NCBI RefSeq assembly: GCF_049680855.1
Contig: NZ_JBMPGS010000002.1
Span: 434,001-498,000, forward strand
Reading direction: 5' to 3'
DNA from: Salinimicrobium sp049680855
GTDB taxonomy: Bacteria > Bacteroidota > Bacteroidia > Flavobacteriales > Flavobacteriaceae
DNA: 64,000 nucleotides
This document shows positions 23,841 to 32,493 of the stretch, in pieces. Position 1 is the stretch's first letter. Every line of letters begins with the position of its first letter. The notes below the pieces were generated by a model that was not told where the DNA came from, made no database searches, and saw only the letters and a list, made by a program, of their open reading frames with translations. Both the position numbers and the translations under genes were made by a program.

Positions 23841-26228
23841 TTAATCGTTTTCAATAATTATCTCTGTTTCTCCCAGTCCCTCAGAAAATGCTTTTAACAC
23901 AATAGGTTCGGTGAATGATTCGGTCCTTAGGAGAACGGTTGCTATGCCGGCTTCTGCGGTAACGGCTTCACCGCCAATAAGCCGTGCATATTCCCCTCCT
24001 TCTTCAATAGAAAAGCGAATGAGATTCTTAGCAGAAGGAACAACAGTTCCCTTCGCATCACGAATAATGGCGTACACGAAAACCACATCAGGCGTGTTGG
24101 TGGCAATATATCTTCCGGAATGATCTACAGCAAGATCAATCTTTGCAGCCTTGCCCGGAGTCCGTACCCTGTGGCTGGCGACTTCCTTATCATTAATAAA
24201 TCCTACAGCCCTAAGACTTCCGGCCTCAAAACTATCTACTTCAAATTCAAAAGGAGGGTACGGTAACTCATCAGAAATGGCATTCAGCTCTGGCTCTTTT
24301 CGATCAATTAATTCATCGTTCAGGTAAAGTGCCACTTCTTGGGTATTACTGAACACCTTTATTTTCTTCGTGGATTCTGGAGTCCAGTAATTGGCAATAA
24401 AAACCATCGGTTTTGCAAATTCATCTGTAAAGGGCGCCTTCTGACTCTTATAAAAATAATAAGCAAACTTCGGAATTCTGAAAATATCTGCAATACCCGA
24501 TGCTTCCAGGTTATTAGCATAACCTCGATTATAATCAAACATTAGCCAGTTCGCCTGCCCCACAGTTTTGATTCCTTCCAGGTTCGAATTAAAAGCCTCC
24601 TGAAAATTCAGTGCCTGTTGCAGCATCCCTCTCTCTCCTGTTTTCCTCAACTGTCTGCTCGTTCTTTCCTCTTCTTCCAAATCACTAAAATTATCCTGAC
24701 TAAATCCTGCATTCTGCGCATAATATTCCCAGTCGCCATATTCAGCAATAAAAAGCGGCCCTGCTCCTTCATCATAATAATTATAGTAATACGGTGGTTG
24801 TGCATGCTGCCTTGCAGGAATAAATAAATCATAGGAAGGGTGGTCTTTCCAACCAGCAGTGTAAGTGCCTTCGTATGGAAGTTCGGCTCGCAAAACTTCG
24901 TTGGCTCGCAGCATAAACTCCTCTGTCATGCCCGATTCATTCAAAGAATTTTCCCAGAAAATGACACTTGGATGGTTTCTGTCACGCCTGGCCATATCTT
25001 TAATATCCTGGAGTGAATTTTCCACAAATTCACCCTCCTCGTAATACTGCCACCCCGGAATGGCATTCATTACCATTAGACCCAACTCATCACAAGCTTC
25101 TAAGAACGCCGGATCCTGTGGGTAATGCGAGAGCCTAACAAAATCAAAACCTGCCTGCTTTATCTTAAAAGCATCACGATAATGCGCCTGGTCAGAAAGT
25201 GCATAACCAACATAAGGATATTCCTGGTGGCGGTTAGTACCATTTATAAACATCCGGTTCCCGTTTATAAAAAATGCCTCTTCTGTAAGCTCAATATCCC
25301 TGATGCCCGTTTTAAGGCGTTTCAAATCCACTACTTCTCCATCTGATATTACTTCTACTTTCACCTTATAGAGATATGGATTGTATGGAGACCATAAAAA
25401 AGGCTTGTCAATGGCTATTTCTTCGGATATAGAAACAGCTTCCCCGGCTTCCACAAAAGCATCCCGTGAAGTGAAATTATGAACCTGCCCAATCCTGTCT
25501 TCAAAGGTAACACGTAAGCTTACCTGTTGCCGAAGTTGAGAATCGTTCTTAATATGAGCCTTTACTATCCCCGTAGCGAACTCCTCTGTTGCCTTATCAA
25601 AATGAACCAGGACTCCACCGCCATTCACGACGTTGGCATGAACAGGATCTGTAATATGAACAGGGCTGGTTTTTACTAAGTAGACATCACGATAAATTCC
25701 TCCAAATAAATTGAAATCAAGCATGTTCAACGGTTTTCCAGGTGGAATTACAGGGTTGTCGACATTTATTACCTCTACTTCAATACTATTCTCCTGCCCT
25801 TCGAGCAGGTAGGGAGTAGCATCAACGGTAAAAGGTAAATAACCTCCTTTATGAGTAGTGATGAGACTGTCGTTGATAGAAATTCGCGCTTCCTGCATTA
25901 CACCTTCAAAGTGGAAAAACCACTTTTCATTTCTGAGAGCCTCTACAGGGAAATTCTTTCTGTATACCGCCGTTCCCTGCCACTGGTCGTTTACCACAAG
26001 CGGTTCAATGCGGGCAGAATGCGGAATATTCACGATTTCCCAGCTACTGGACTCCATCGAAGAATCATCTAGCCGCTGAAACTGCCACTCCTTTCCGAAA
26101 TTTTCTTCTATCCGCGGACTTTCATTTTCCTCCTGTCCTCTTAATCGATTGATTGTTTGGCAACCAGCGAAAAACATACTGCCGCAAAGCACTAAAAATA
26201 ATATTTTGACCTGTATCTTCTTTCTCAT
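23841..26228 (-). CDS. glycoside hydrolase family 2 lipoprotein, probable beta-galactosidase
   Basis: Secreted, lipid-anchored glycosidase of 795 residues. The signal peptide ends at lipobox cysteine C23 (FFAGC). The order is sugar-binding jelly-roll domain (about 45-190), immunoglobulin-like domain (about 190-310), TIM barrel (about 310-600) and C-terminal beta domains including a DUF4982-like region. The acid/base is E431 in WENSLNESG and the nucleophile E496 in FIAEYGDW. Both GH2 catalytic residues are in place. With galK, galT and a sodium/sugar symporter nearby, release of galactose is the best guess, though GH2 also includes glucuronidases and mannosidases. It lies 100 bases after the TIM-barrel isomerase gene. 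Confidence 0.85.
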   Translation of the reverse strand: MRKKIQVKILFLVLCGSMFFAGCQTINRLRGQEENESPRIEENFGKEWQFQRLDDSSMESSSWEIVNIPHSARIEPLVVNDQWQGTAVYRKNFPVEALRNEKWFFHFEGVMQEARISINDSLITTHKGGYLPFTVDATPYLLEGQENSIEVEVINVDNPVIPPGKPLNMLDFNLFGGIYRDVYLVKTSPVHITDPVHANVVNGGGVLVHFDKATEEFATGIVKAHIKNDSQLRQQVSLRVTFEDRIGQVHNFTSRDAFVEAGEAVSISEEIAIDKPFLWSPYNPYLYKVKVEVISDGEVVDLKRLKTGIRDIELTEEAFFINGNRMFINGTNRHQEYPYVGYALSDQAHYRDAFKIKQAGFDFVRLSHYPQDPAFLEACDELGLMVMNAIPGWQYYEEGEFVENSLQDIKDMARRDRNHPSVIFWENSLNESGMTEEFMLRANEVLRAELPYEGTYTAGWKDHPSYDLFIPARQHAQPPYYYNYYDEGAGPLFIAEYGDWEYYAQNAGFSQDNFSDLEEEERTSRQLRKTGERGMLQQALNFQEAFNSNLEGIKTVGQANWLMFDYNRGYANNLEASGIADIFRIPKFAYYFYKSQKAPFTDEFAKPMVFIANYWTPESTKKIKVFSNTQEVALYLNDELIDRKEPELNAISDELPYPPFEFEVDSFEAGSLRAVGFINDKEVASHRVRTPGKAAKIDLAVDHSGRYIATNTPDVVFVYAIIRDAKGTVVPSAKNLIRFSIEEGGEYARLIGGEAVTAEAGIATVLLRTESFTEPIVLKAFSEGLGETEIIIEND

Positions 26229-26328
26229 TATTTTTTGACGCCATTATATTACAGTAATGCAAAAAGGGCATTCCTGCATTGTTTTTTTTATTTATAACTA
26301 AAAAGTCTTCGGAAAATTGGGGATAGAT

Positions 26329-27222
26329 CTATACATCACAAATTTCAATGGCAGCTTTTAGAGCTCCAAGCTTGTCTGGATAAGTAGGCATAAACTCCTG
26401 CGCCACATACCCCTCAAATCCGGTTTCGGCAATTGCTCGAATAATGGCTGGATAAAACAACTCCTGCGTTTCATCTATTTCATTCCTGCCGGGCACTCCT
26501 GCCGTATGATAATGATTGATATAGGGGTGATATTTACGAATGGTCGCTATAACATCACCCTCCATAATTTGCATGTGATAAATGTCATAAAGCAGTTTGA
26601 AATTATCTTTTCCCATCTCCTTTGCGAGCGCAACACCCCATTCGGTGTGGTCGCACAAATAATCTGGGTGATTAACTTTACTATTCAAAAGCTCCATAAC
26701 AAGAGTTACATCTCGTGCTTCTGCATATTCCAACAGCGGCAACAAGCCTTTAGCGCAGTTTTTTATCCCGGTTTGCTCATCCATACCATTTCGATTTCCG
26801 GAGAAACAGATCACATTTTTAATGCCCTGTTTTGAAGCCTGTTCGATGAGTTCCTTGTAATTCTTTTGAAGTTCAGCATGATTTTCAGGATCATTAAATC
26901 CATGTTCGATACTGGCAAAAGAATCTGTCGCCATGGAACATTTGAGCCCGTATTTTTCAACGATTTCCCATTCTGAAGGTCTTAAAAGATCGATGGCTGA
27001 AATACCCATTTTTGAACATTCAGCAGCGAGTTTCTCCAGTGGCATGTCCTGAAAGGTCCAGCGACAAACCGAATGATTTATCCTGCTTTTTGAGGTTGAA
27101 ACTGATTTTCGCACAATTTCTTCCGAAGTTGAAAACGAACTTAAAAGGCTTCCCAAACCAATCGCGCCGGTACCAAGAGCTATATTTTTTAAAGCTTCCC
27201 GCCTGCTGAATTTATTTTTCAT
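26329..27222 (-). CDS. hydroxypyruvate-isomerase-like TIM-barrel protein, exported
   Basis: Sugar-phosphate-isomerase/epimerase-type TIM barrel of 297 residues. The N-terminus resembles a Tat signal (SRREALKNIALGTGAIGLGS). Metal-ligand and active-site segments are VTLVMELLNSKVNHPDY with the first Glu, LLYDIYHMQIMEGD, NHYHTAGVPGRNEID and GYVAQEFMPT with the last Glu, which is the pattern of the hydroxypyruvate isomerase (Hyi) group. Export to the periplasm makes true hydroxypyruvate metabolism doubtful; sugar epimerisation is more likely. It precedes the GH2 gene on the same strand. Confidence 0.82.
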   Translation of the reverse strand: MKNKFSRREALKNIALGTGAIGLGSLLSSFSTSEEIVRKSVSTSKSRINHSVCRWTFQDMPLEKLAAECSKMGISAIDLLRPSEWEIVEKYGLKCSMATDSFASIEHGFNDPENHAELQKNYKELIEQASKQGIKNVICFSGNRNGMDEQTGIKNCAKGLLPLLEYAEARDVTLVMELLNSKVNHPDYLCDHTEWGVALAKEMGKDNFKLLYDIYHMQIMEGDVIATIRKYHPYINHYHTAGVPGRNEIDETQELFYPAIIRAIAETGFEGYVAQEFMPTYPDKLGALKAAIEICDV

Positions 27223-27343
27223 TTTTTCCCGTTTTAGAACTATTGTATACTATTATCTCGGCCTACTGAATATGCAAAATTAAAATTGCATGCTGCAAAC
27301 CTCCAGATAGATTTCCTATTTTAAATGATATTCATATTCCTCT

Positions 27344-28048
27344 TCATGAAATCTCAAAATTATAACCAGATTCCTGAAGCTTTTGATAATTTTCGTTGTC
27401 AAATTTGTACAAATACGCACCACGACGCGAACCAGATTTATCTTTTTCATTCAGCTTCACAAGTACATTTAGTGACAATACTTTTTTCCTGAAATTTCTT
27501 GAATCCAGTTCCTTCTGGTAAATTGCCTCATACAGTCGCTGCAACTGAGGGATGGTAAATTTCTCGGGTAAAAGTTCAAAACCAATAGGTTTGTAACGCG
27601 CTTTCCGTTTTAGCCTGTCCAGTGCATCCTGCACCATTTGGTTGTGATCAAGCACCAGCTTTGGCAATTCATTAATATCATACCAGTGTGCACCATGTTT
27701 TTCTACCTGCTCCCTGTCATATTCATTAATTCTTATTAAAGCATATTGCCCAATAGAGATACATCTGAATCCGGGGTCCCTATCTGCGCTTCCGTAGGCT
27801 CTCAACTCCTCCATATAAACATTTTCCAGACCTGTAATCTCTCTTAAAACGCGTTGTGCAGCTTCTTTAACATCTTCGTTGAGCTTTACGAAACTCCCTA
27901 TCAATGACCATTCTCCTGCAAGTGGTTCTACCCTTCTCTTAAATACAAGAAGCTTAAGCGTCCCAGAATCAAAACCAAAGATGATACAATCTGTCGCCAC
28001 ATACATTTTGTCCTTCTGTACATAAAAATCCTGTCTGAATTCTGTCAT
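27344..28048 (-). CDS. NrtR-type transcriptional regulator (Nudix domain plus winged helix)
   Basis: A 234-residue protein with an N-terminal Nudix fold and a C-terminal winged-helix region (about 155-234). The Nudix box reads GSFVKLNEDVKEAAQRVLRE and then ITGL. The two key acidic positions are V67 and I71 instead of Glu, so hydrolysis should be lost, as in NrtR-family regulators such as AraR of Bacteroides. It is divergent from galK, and a perfect 18-base palindrome lies in the shared 109-base spacer, a likely operator for both genes. I infer that it senses a sugar or sugar phosphate of the galactose pathway. Confidence 0.85.
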   Translation of the reverse strand: MTEFRQDFYVQKDKMYVATDCIIFGFDSGTLKLLVFKRRVEPLAGEWSLIGSFVKLNEDVKEAAQRVLREITGLENVYMEELRAYGSADRDPGFRCISIGQYALIRINEYDREQVEKHGAHWYDINELPKLVLDHNQMVQDALDRLKRKARYKPIGFELLPEKFTIPQLQRLYEAIYQKELDSRNFRKKVLSLNVLVKLNEKDKSGSRRGAYLYKFDNENYQKLQESGYNFEIS

Positions 28049-28103
28049 TGCATCCTTTTGTTAATTGCATAAATATATAGAAACCTTAATATATGGGGAA
28101 ATA

Positions 28104-28121
28104 AAAATATACGTATATTTT
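28104..28121. promoter_or_regulatory. 18-bp palindromic operator AAAATATACGTATATTTT
   Basis: Perfect palindrome centred at 28112/28113 in the spacer between the divergent NrtR-type regulator and galK. Its position just upstream of a likely galK -7 box (TATCTTTA at 28130-28137) fits repression by blocking RNA polymerase. No second copy was seen elsewhere in the locus. Confidence 0.65.
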
Positions 28122-28157
28122 ACATTTATTATCTTTACCTCCTAAAAGCAAAGGATT

Positions 28158-29315
28158 TTGAAAAAAGAATCATCACAGGATAAAAATCAATTATTGAAGA
28201 ACTTTAACCAGGAGCTGTCTGTCTCGTCTCCAGGGAGGATCAATCTCATTGGCGAGCATACAGATTATAATGAGGGATTTGTACTGCCCACAGCAATAGA
28301 TAAAAAGATACATTTTCAATTCCGGAAGAATTCAAATTCTGAAAAATGCCGTATTTACAGCAAAACATATAAGACCTATGCTGAGTTTGACCCACAAAAT
28401 CTTTCCAAAAGTGAAGATTCGTGGAAGAATTATATTTCCGGAGTCATTCATGAAATTCAGAAGAAAGGCAACAAAATAGAAGCTTTTGACTGTATCATCA
28501 ACAGCGAACTCCCGGTTGGGGCGGGAATTAGTTCTTCTGCCGCACTGGAATGCGGACTGGCCACAGGATTGAATGAGCTTTTTGATCTTGGTCTATCTCA
28601 ATTAGAACTGGTGCAGCTATCACAGGCTGCCGAAAATAATTTTGTAGGCTCCAACTGCGGAATCATGGATCAATACGCTTCTGTTATGAGCAAAAAAGAT
28701 CATTTGATCCTCCTGGATTGTCGCTCTCTTGAAGCTGAATTTATTCCGGCAGACTTTAAGAACTGCAAAATCCTTCTTCTGAATACGAATGTAAACCATA
28801 ACCTGGCTGAAGGCGAATATAACACCCGCCGCCGCGAATGTGAAGAAGCCGTAAAGATCATCCAAAAAGGGCATCCTGAAGTAACTTCTTTGAGAGACGT
28901 GAATTATGAAATTCTGAAAGCATCTGAAAATGAATTATCTGAAAGCCATTACATGCGCAGCCTGTATGTTCTCAAAGAGAATGAACGAGTGCTTAAAGCT
29001 ACGGAAGCCATCAAATCTGGTAATTTGAAAGAATTTGGAAAGCTGATGTACCAGTCTCATGAAGGATTGCAGCATAATTACGAAGTGAGCTGCCCTGAAC
29101 TAGATTTCCTGGTGGAGCACACAAGAAATAAACCTTTCATTTTCGGCGCCCGAATGATGGGTGGCGGATTTGGCGGGTGCACGATCAACCTCATTGAGGC
29201 AGATGCGATTTCTGAATATACAAAAGAAGTTTCCGAAGCATATAAGAGGAAGTTCAACATTGATCTTGATGCCATCACGGTTTCTCCCAGCGAAGGCACT
29301 ACCATTACAAAATAA
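28158..29315 (+). CDS. galK: galactokinase
   Basis: GHMP kinase that phosphorylates galactose at C1 in the Leloir pathway. The 385 residues include the galactokinase signature SPGRINLIGEHTDYNEGFVL, the ATP loop LPVGAGISSSAALE and the C-terminal GARMMGGGFGGCTINLI. The start is a TTG at 28158, because no in-frame ATG, and only this suitable alternative codon, precedes the conserved N-terminus. GalT follows after 64 bases with a 20-base-arm hairpin between. Transcription is probably governed by the divergent NrtR-type regulator. Confidence 0.95.
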   Translation: MKKESSQDKNQLLKNFNQELSVSSPGRINLIGEHTDYNEGFVLPTAIDKKIHFQFRKNSNSEKCRIYSKTYKTYAEFDPQNLSKSEDSWKNYISGVIHEIQKKGNKIEAFDCIINSELPVGAGISSSAALECGLATGLNELFDLGLSQLELVQLSQAAENNFVGSNCGIMDQYASVMSKKDHLILLDCRSLEAEFIPADFKNCKILLLNTNVNHNLAEGEYNTRRRECEEAVKIIQKGHPEVTSLRDVNYEILKASENELSESHYMRSLYVLKENERVLKATEAIKSGNLKEFGKLMYQSHEGLQHNYEVSCPELDFLVEHTRNKPFIFGARMMGGGFGGCTINLIEADAISEYTKEVSEAYKRKFNIDLDAITVSPSEGTTITK

Positions 29316-29322
29316 CAGTTAA

Positions 29323-29363
29323 AGAAATGTGTTTCAAAAATGTCATTTTTGAAGCACATTTCT
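29323..29363. terminator. long hairpin between galK and galT
   Basis: AGAAATGTGTTTCAAAAATG (29323-29342) and CATTTTTGAAGCACATTTCT (29344-29363) pair at 19 of 20 positions around one T, with AAAATGTCATTTT at the centre. There is no T-run after it on the plus strand, so partial attenuation or mRNA stabilisation between the two genes is as likely as termination. Confidence 0.65.
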
Positions 29364-29379
29364 GCAAACACCACACAAA

Positions 29380-30420
29380 ATGAATCAGGAAATTAACAAC
29401 ATGCCCCATCGAAGATATAATATTCTTACAGGAGAATGGATTCTCGTTTCTCCCCATCGCACAAAGCGTCCGTGGCAGGGGAAAACCGAGAAAAGCATGG
29501 GTACCGAAAGAGAATCTTACGATCCTTCCTGTTATCTCTGCCCCGGAAATACGCGTTCCAGCGGAGAAAAAAATCCCGATTATAAAGAACCTTATACGTT
29601 TATCAATGACTTTGCGGCTTTACTGCCAGATACTCCAAAAAAGGAAGTGAAAAATGGCCTTTTGAGAGCCGAAACCGAAAAAGGAATCTGCAAAGTCGTC
29701 TGTTTCTCACCAGATCATTCCCTTACGCTGCCACTTATGGAAGTGGAAGAGATCACGAAGGTGGTACAAATGTGGAAAAAGGAATATAGAGAACTGGGAA
29801 GTACAGAAGATATTAATTACGTTCAGATATTTGAAAATAAAGGGGAAATCATGGGGTGCAGCAATCCGCACCCGCATGGGCAGATTTGGTCTCAGCTTTC
29901 CATTCCTACAGAAATTCAGAAGAAAACAAAGCATTTTTCAGAATACTGGGAACAAAACCAAAAAAGCCTTTTGGAAGACTACCTCCAACAGGAGCTCGAA
30001 GCAAAAGAAAGAGTTCTGCTTGAAAATGAGCAATTTGTGGCGCTCATTCCTTACTGGGCCGTTTGGCCTTATGAAGTGATGATCGTTCCCAAAAAACATT
30101 ACCAGCACATTGGGCAGCTCAATGCTGAAGAGGAAAAAGCTTTTGCGGAAATTATTAAGAGACAAACGATCATGTATGACAACCTTTTTGGCACTTCCTT
30201 TCCTTATTCTTCGGGAATTCACCAGGCCCCAACTGATGGAAAAGATTACCCGGAATGGCATTTTCACATGTCCTTTTATCCGCCGCTGCTACGCTCGGCC
30301 ACCGTCAAGAAGTTTATGGTAGGTTATGAAATGTTTGCAGGCCCGCAGCGGGATATTACTGCAGAACAGGCGGCTGCCACCTTGCGTGAACTTCCGGAAA
30401 TTCATTATTCTAAAACCTGA
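29380..30420 (+). CDS. galT: galactose-1-phosphate uridylyltransferase
   Basis: HIT-superfamily enzyme exchanging UMP between UDP-glucose and galactose 1-phosphate. The 346 residues match the family. The nucleophile is H166 in SNPHPHGQIW, the zinc ligands include C51 and C54 in CYLCPGN, and the C-terminal EWHFHMSFYPP completes the second histidine cluster. The ATG at 29380 is chosen; a second ATG at 29401 is eight residues in. It lies downstream of galK in the same direction. An epimerase (galE) is not in this window. Confidence 0.96.
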   Translation: MNQEINNMPHRRYNILTGEWILVSPHRTKRPWQGKTEKSMGTERESYDPSCYLCPGNTRSSGEKNPDYKEPYTFINDFAALLPDTPKKEVKNGLLRAETEKGICKVVCFSPDHSLTLPLMEVEEITKVVQMWKKEYRELGSTEDINYVQIFENKGEIMGCSNPHPHGQIWSQLSIPTEIQKKTKHFSEYWEQNQKSLLEDYLQQELEAKERVLLENEQFVALIPYWAVWPYEVMIVPKKHYQHIGQLNAEEEKAFAEIIKRQTIMYDNLFGTSFPYSSGIHQAPTDGKDYPEWHFHMSFYPPLLRSATVKKFMVGYEMFAGPQRDITAEQAAATLRELPEIHYSKT

Positions 30421-30453
30421 TCTGAACTCTTAAAAGTATGGTTTCAGAGACTT

Positions 30454-30597
30454 AAAAAGGTTGTTTGAAAAAATGTATTTTCTACGTCAACCTGAACTTG
30501 TTTCAGGTTCTTCATCAGGAAAAAATTTTCCAGTGATAAGATTCTGAAATAAATTCAGAATGACGAGTTATAAATGTCACTCTCAAACAACCTTTTT
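30454..30597. repeat. 144-bp composite inverted-repeat element between galT and the symporter gene
   Basis: Outer arms AAAAAGGTTGTTTGA (30454-30468) and TCAAACAACCTTTTT (30583-30597) are perfect complements. Inside are two smaller palindromes, CCTGAACTTGTTTCAGG (30491-30507) and ATTCTGAAATAAATTCAGAAT (first and last eight bases of 30541-30561). Sequences of the form CTGAACTTGTTTCAG with ATTCTGAA are familiar as dispersed intergenic repeats in flavobacterial genomes. It separates two convergent genes and can act as a two-way terminator. Confidence 0.7.
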
Positions 30598-30632
30598 CGG
30601 TATCCAATTCACACCTTCTTCCGAAGAAATTT

Positions 30633-32309
30633 CTACCAGAACAAAGCGTACAGCAGGGTTACGATCAATAGAATTACAAAGGCTCCAATATTGAAAGCAG
30701 GACCGGTTTTGAAAAGGTCTTTGGTAATAATGATCGATTTCTCCTGATTCTTTCCTTTCGCCTCAAGTAGACTTATCACTACCATTACAAGCATGGTCAA
30801 TATCCAGGTTGCAAACATTTGGTGCATAAATGGCCATTCCACAAAAAACGCACTATTAGACCAGCCGTTTGGTGCAACTTTGAAGTAAAGCGCAATGGGA
30901 ATAGACGCCAACACTCCCCAAATAGCAGCGTTATTGGTCGTTTTTCGCCAGAAAAGCCCCAGCATGAATACCGCCAGAATTCCCGGACTCACAACTCCCG
31001 TATACTCCTGAATGTACTGGAAAACCTGTCCTAGATTAGCAAGCTGTGGCGCAATGATAATTGCAATGACCAATGCAACTGTCGCAGTGATCCTTCCTAC
31101 CATTACCAGACCTTTTTCAGATTCTTTCTTCTGGAAGTAAGGTTTGTAGATATCCATCGTAAAGATGGTTGCTGTGGAGTTTAGCATGGAAGCCACAGAA
31201 GAAACAATCGCAGCAGCCAAAGCAGCTACTACAAGTCCTTTAAGTCCGGCAGGAACGAATTCCTTGATGAGCCACGGCGCCGCGTTATCGTTTATCACGG
31301 TCCCGGCTGCGGAAAAGAAAGAACCATCGGCAGAAGCACGGGTGATTTCACCACTTGGATCCATGTTCATTAAAAATGCCACAATTCCGGGAATTACTAC
31401 GATTAACGGAATAAGTAACTTTAAAAATCCGGCTAAAATGATCCCTTTTTGGGACTCCCGCAGACTTTTAGCAGCAAGCGTACGCTGAATGATGTACTGG
31501 TTGAAACCCCAATAATAAAGGTTAGCAACCCACATTCCCCCTATAAGAACGGCCAGGCCGGGTAAATCCCACCAGGCATCTCTGCCGTTAGGGGTGAAAA
31601 TTTCTCCTTTATCCAGGATCATTGAGAATTTCTCTGGTACTTCTTCATAAACCTTCACCATACCTGCAATTGCGCCCTCCCCTCCGGAAAGTTCTGAAAG
31701 CGCCATATAAGTCGTCACAAAACCACCAATGATCAACAGCACGACCTGTACAACATCTGTCCAGGCTACTGCCGAAAGTCCGCCATACAACGAATACGCC
31801 GCAGCAAAAAGTGCCAGTCCAAGAATGGAATACATAAAGATAGACCCATCTCCAGTTCCTAAAATGGTATCTAAAGCCGTTGCTCCCAAATAAAGCACCG
31901 AGGTAAGATTCACAAAGATGAAAAGACACACCCAAAAAACGGCTAAAATGGTTTTTAAGTTGGTACCGTATCTTACTTCCACAAACTCAGGAATCGTATA
32001 TAATTTCTTTTCTATAAAAATTGGGAGGAAGAACTTTCCGACAATGAGAAGTGTAATAGCCGCCATCCACTCATATGAAGCTATGGCAAGTCCTATTGCA
32101 AAACCGGAACCGGACATCCCGATGAATTGTTCGGCCGAAATATTAGCTGCTATTAGTGAAGCACCAATAGCCCACCATGGAAGACTTTTATCTGCCAGGA
32201 AATAACTTTCTGATGTATCTCCTTTTCCTTTGGAAACGTACAGCCCAATCCCCAGGATTGTGAGGGCATAAATTATAAAAACGATTTGATCCAGTAATCC
32301 GAATTCCAT
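30633..32309 (-). CDS. sodium/sugar symporter, SSS family (SglT-like)
   Basis: Inner-membrane transporter of 558 residues with about fourteen helices. It starts with the SSS pattern ILGIGLYVSKGKGDTSESYF, then SLPWWAIGASLIAANISAEQ, and the middle has YSLYGGLSAVAWTDVVQVVL and LYYWGFNQYIIQRTLAAKS, which match vSGLT-type Na+/galactose and Na+/glucose symporters. It is convergent with galT. Context with galK, galT and the GH2 enzyme makes galactose the likely substrate, but other hexoses or sialic acid are possible in the family. Confidence 0.9.
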   Translation of the reverse strand: MEFGLLDQIVFIIYALTILGIGLYVSKGKGDTSESYFLADKSLPWWAIGASLIAANISAEQFIGMSGSGFAIGLAIASYEWMAAITLLIVGKFFLPIFIEKKLYTIPEFVEVRYGTNLKTILAVFWVCLFIFVNLTSVLYLGATALDTILGTGDGSIFMYSILGLALFAAAYSLYGGLSAVAWTDVVQVVLLIIGGFVTTYMALSELSGGEGAIAGMVKVYEEVPEKFSMILDKGEIFTPNGRDAWWDLPGLAVLIGGMWVANLYYWGFNQYIIQRTLAAKSLRESQKGIILAGFLKLLIPLIVVIPGIVAFLMNMDPSGEITRASADGSFFSAAGTVINDNAAPWLIKEFVPAGLKGLVVAALAAAIVSSVASMLNSTATIFTMDIYKPYFQKKESEKGLVMVGRITATVALVIAIIIAPQLANLGQVFQYIQEYTGVVSPGILAVFMLGLFWRKTTNNAAIWGVLASIPIALYFKVAPNGWSNSAFFVEWPFMHQMFATWILTMLVMVVISLLEAKGKNQEKSIIITKDLFKTGPAFNIGAFVILLIVTLLYALFW

Positions 32310-32345
32310 GTTGTGATCTAGTTTATTAAGTATTCAAATAAAAGT

Positions 32346-32368
32346 TTGCTGCTTTATTTAATGCAGCA
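32346..32368 (-). terminator. hairpin after the DUF885 gene
   Basis: On the minus strand TGCTGC and GCAGCA pair around a ten-base AT loop and are followed by AACTTTTATT. It may end the DUF885 transcript before the symporter gene. Confidence 0.4.
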
Positions 32369-32493
32369 GTGATTTCTTTTTCATTACCTGCATTCTTTTT
32401 CTTCAGCGTGAGCTACCATTTCTTAAAAATTTCCTAAATATAAAATTAAATTCCGAAGAAATTGAGTTGTGCAGGTATTATGTAATACGGTTT

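Noticed and set aside
24570..24590. GGTTCGAATT resembling a tRNA T-loop
   Set aside because: Inside the GH2 coding sequence with no acceptor or anticodon stems. I found no tRNA, rRNA or CRISPR array in the window.
27344..28048. Active Nudix hydrolase
   Set aside because: Two Glu positions of the Nudix box are Val and Ile, and a winged-helix domain follows.
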